Shown: piece after piece, positions 5,724 to 6,415 of the stretch
How the letters are laid out: the number at the start of each line of letters is the position of its first letter
Position numbering within the stretch: position 1 is the first letter of the stretch
From: Candidatus Fermentibacterales bacterium
GTDB taxonomy: Bacteria; Fermentibacterota; Fermentibacteria; Fermentibacterales; JAFGKQ01
Length of the DNA stretch: 6,415 nt
NCBI GenBank assembly: GCA_016928495.1
Contig: JAFGKQ010000131.1
Location: 1 to 6,415 of the forward strand
Direction: 5' to 3'
Position numbers and translations under genes: made by a program
Notes under the pieces: generated by a model
Told to the model about the DNA's origin: nothing
What the model saw: the letters and a program-made list of their open reading frames with translations, nothing else
The model's database searches: none

Positions 5724-6415
5724 GAGCCGGACGCCCCCTGCGGAGTGCCAAGACTGGAAACGGGGTCACCGAGGGCGAAACGCCCGAAGAAGGCCGCAGC
5801 GGAGAAACCCTCGGGCCCCGAGCTCGTGATCTCCTCCAGGCTGTAGCCGCTGCTCTCGAGGTTCTCCCTGTCCGCTGCGAACTCCCGGTTGCCGGAGTCG
5901 AGGTCGAACTCCGGATGGAACTGGACACCAAGGAGCGAGAGCGCCGGATCGCAGAAGGCCTGGATGGCGGTGTGGTCGTTCCAGGCAATCACCTCGGCCG
6001 TGTCGGGAACGCGAACGACCCGGTCCCGGTGGGACTGGAAGACCCTCACGACCCGTCTCGAGCCGGCAGGCGCGTCCGGGCAGAGCATGCGGAGACCCGT
6101 GTCCGAAACGCTGATCTCGCGCCAGCCGGCCTCGAGGCCGTTGTGCGAGCGTTCCACCGCGTCCTTTCCGAGCAGGGCGCGACACAGGAGTTGATGGCCG
6201 TAGCATATCCCGAGCTGCGGGATGGATAGCTCGCTGGCCCTGTGTATCAGACGGAAGGCGCAGGCGTAGAAGTGGGCGTCGTCCACAACCGAGAGGGCCG
6301 AGCCGGTATGGATCAACCTGTCGTAGCAATCGGGCGCCGGCATGGGCTCACGGTCCAGGATGAGCCTGATGTCCATCTCTACGCCGTCAGGAAGCCAGCG
6401 ACCGACATGCACGCT
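5720..6415 (-). CDS. Class I glutamine amidotransferase (GATase1) domain protein, probably missing its first residues at the window edge
   Basis: A stand-alone class I glutamine amidotransferase-like protein, a family that releases ammonia from glutamine or cleaves gamma-glutamyl amides. Numbered from the GTG at 6412-6410, the nucleophile elbow GICYGHQ is at 68-74 (Cys70). The other triad members are in GVQFHPEFD (His166, Glu168). The typical late stretch QSHRDRVVRVPDTAEVIAWN (126-145) precedes them. The C-terminal 60 residues are helical and end in a Gly/Ser/Pro-rich tail. The frame remains open to base 6415, and homologues have a first beta strand before the part seen here, so the true start is probably to the right of the window; the GTG at 6412 is only the first visible start codon. 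No synthetase domain is fused and none is adjacent, so it resembles the GMP-synthase-like orphan amidotransferases of unknown acceptor. Its stop overlaps the pepD start by 4 nt. Family is firm; substrate is unknown. Confidence 0.88.
   Translation of the reverse strand, partial: SVHVGRWLPDGVEMDIRLILDREPMPAPDCYDRLIHTGSALSVVDDAHFYACAFRLIHRASELSIPQLGICYGHQLLCRALLGKDAVERSHNGLEAGWREISVSDTGLRMLCPDAPAGSRRVVRVFQSHRDRVVRVPDTAEVIAWNDHTAIQAFCDPALSLLGVQFHPEFDLDSGNREFAADRENLESSGYSLEEITSSGPEGFSAAAFFGRFALGDPVSSLGTPQGASGS

Overview
The window is a GC-rich, densely coded stretch of bacterial chromosome. It has short or absent intergenic gaps, frequent AGG/AGA arginine codons, and no sign of phage, insertion sequences, CRISPR, tRNA or rRNA. 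The organism is a bacterium. The DUF4954 gene, a family I know mainly from Bacteroidota, Spirochaetota and relatives, together with the GC content and codon choice, hints at an uncultured lineage near those groups. That placement is a weak inference.

Layout: (1) At the left edge, the N-terminal 104 residues of an aconitase-superfamily large subunit (3-isopropylmalate dehydratase/homoaconitase type) run leftward off the window. (2) A 173-bp divergent intergenic region (315-487) contains the only AT-rich spot nearby, a pair of overlapping -10-like hexamers facing opposite ways. (3) A rightward FAD-linked oxidase of the GlcD/D-lactate dehydrogenase type fills 488-1969. It apparently starts at CTG, because no ATG, GTG or TTG lies in frame early enough to include its FAD domain. 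(4) Converging on it with a 4-bp gap is a leftward four-gene cluster, read from the right edge: class I glutamine amidotransferase, PepD-type M20 aminoacyl-histidine dipeptidase, DUF4954 left-handed beta-helix protein, and ArsR-family regulator.

The four leftward genes look like one transcript. The amidotransferase and pepD overlap by 4 nt (ATGA), pepD and DUF4954 by 1 nt (TGATG), and the ArsR gene follows 16 nt later. The dipeptidase has all its expected metal and catalytic residues. The amidotransferase has its Cys-His-Glu triad but no synthetase partner in view. The least understood member is the DUF4954 protein, and the tight coupling ties it to peptide or amide-nitrogen metabolism by context only. 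The ArsR protein has lost most of the residues that canonical metal sensors of its family use, so it may respond to something else. Nothing here is clearly a new defence or mobile system. The points most worth a second look are the DUF4954 cluster, the divergent ArsR sensor and the likely CTG start.
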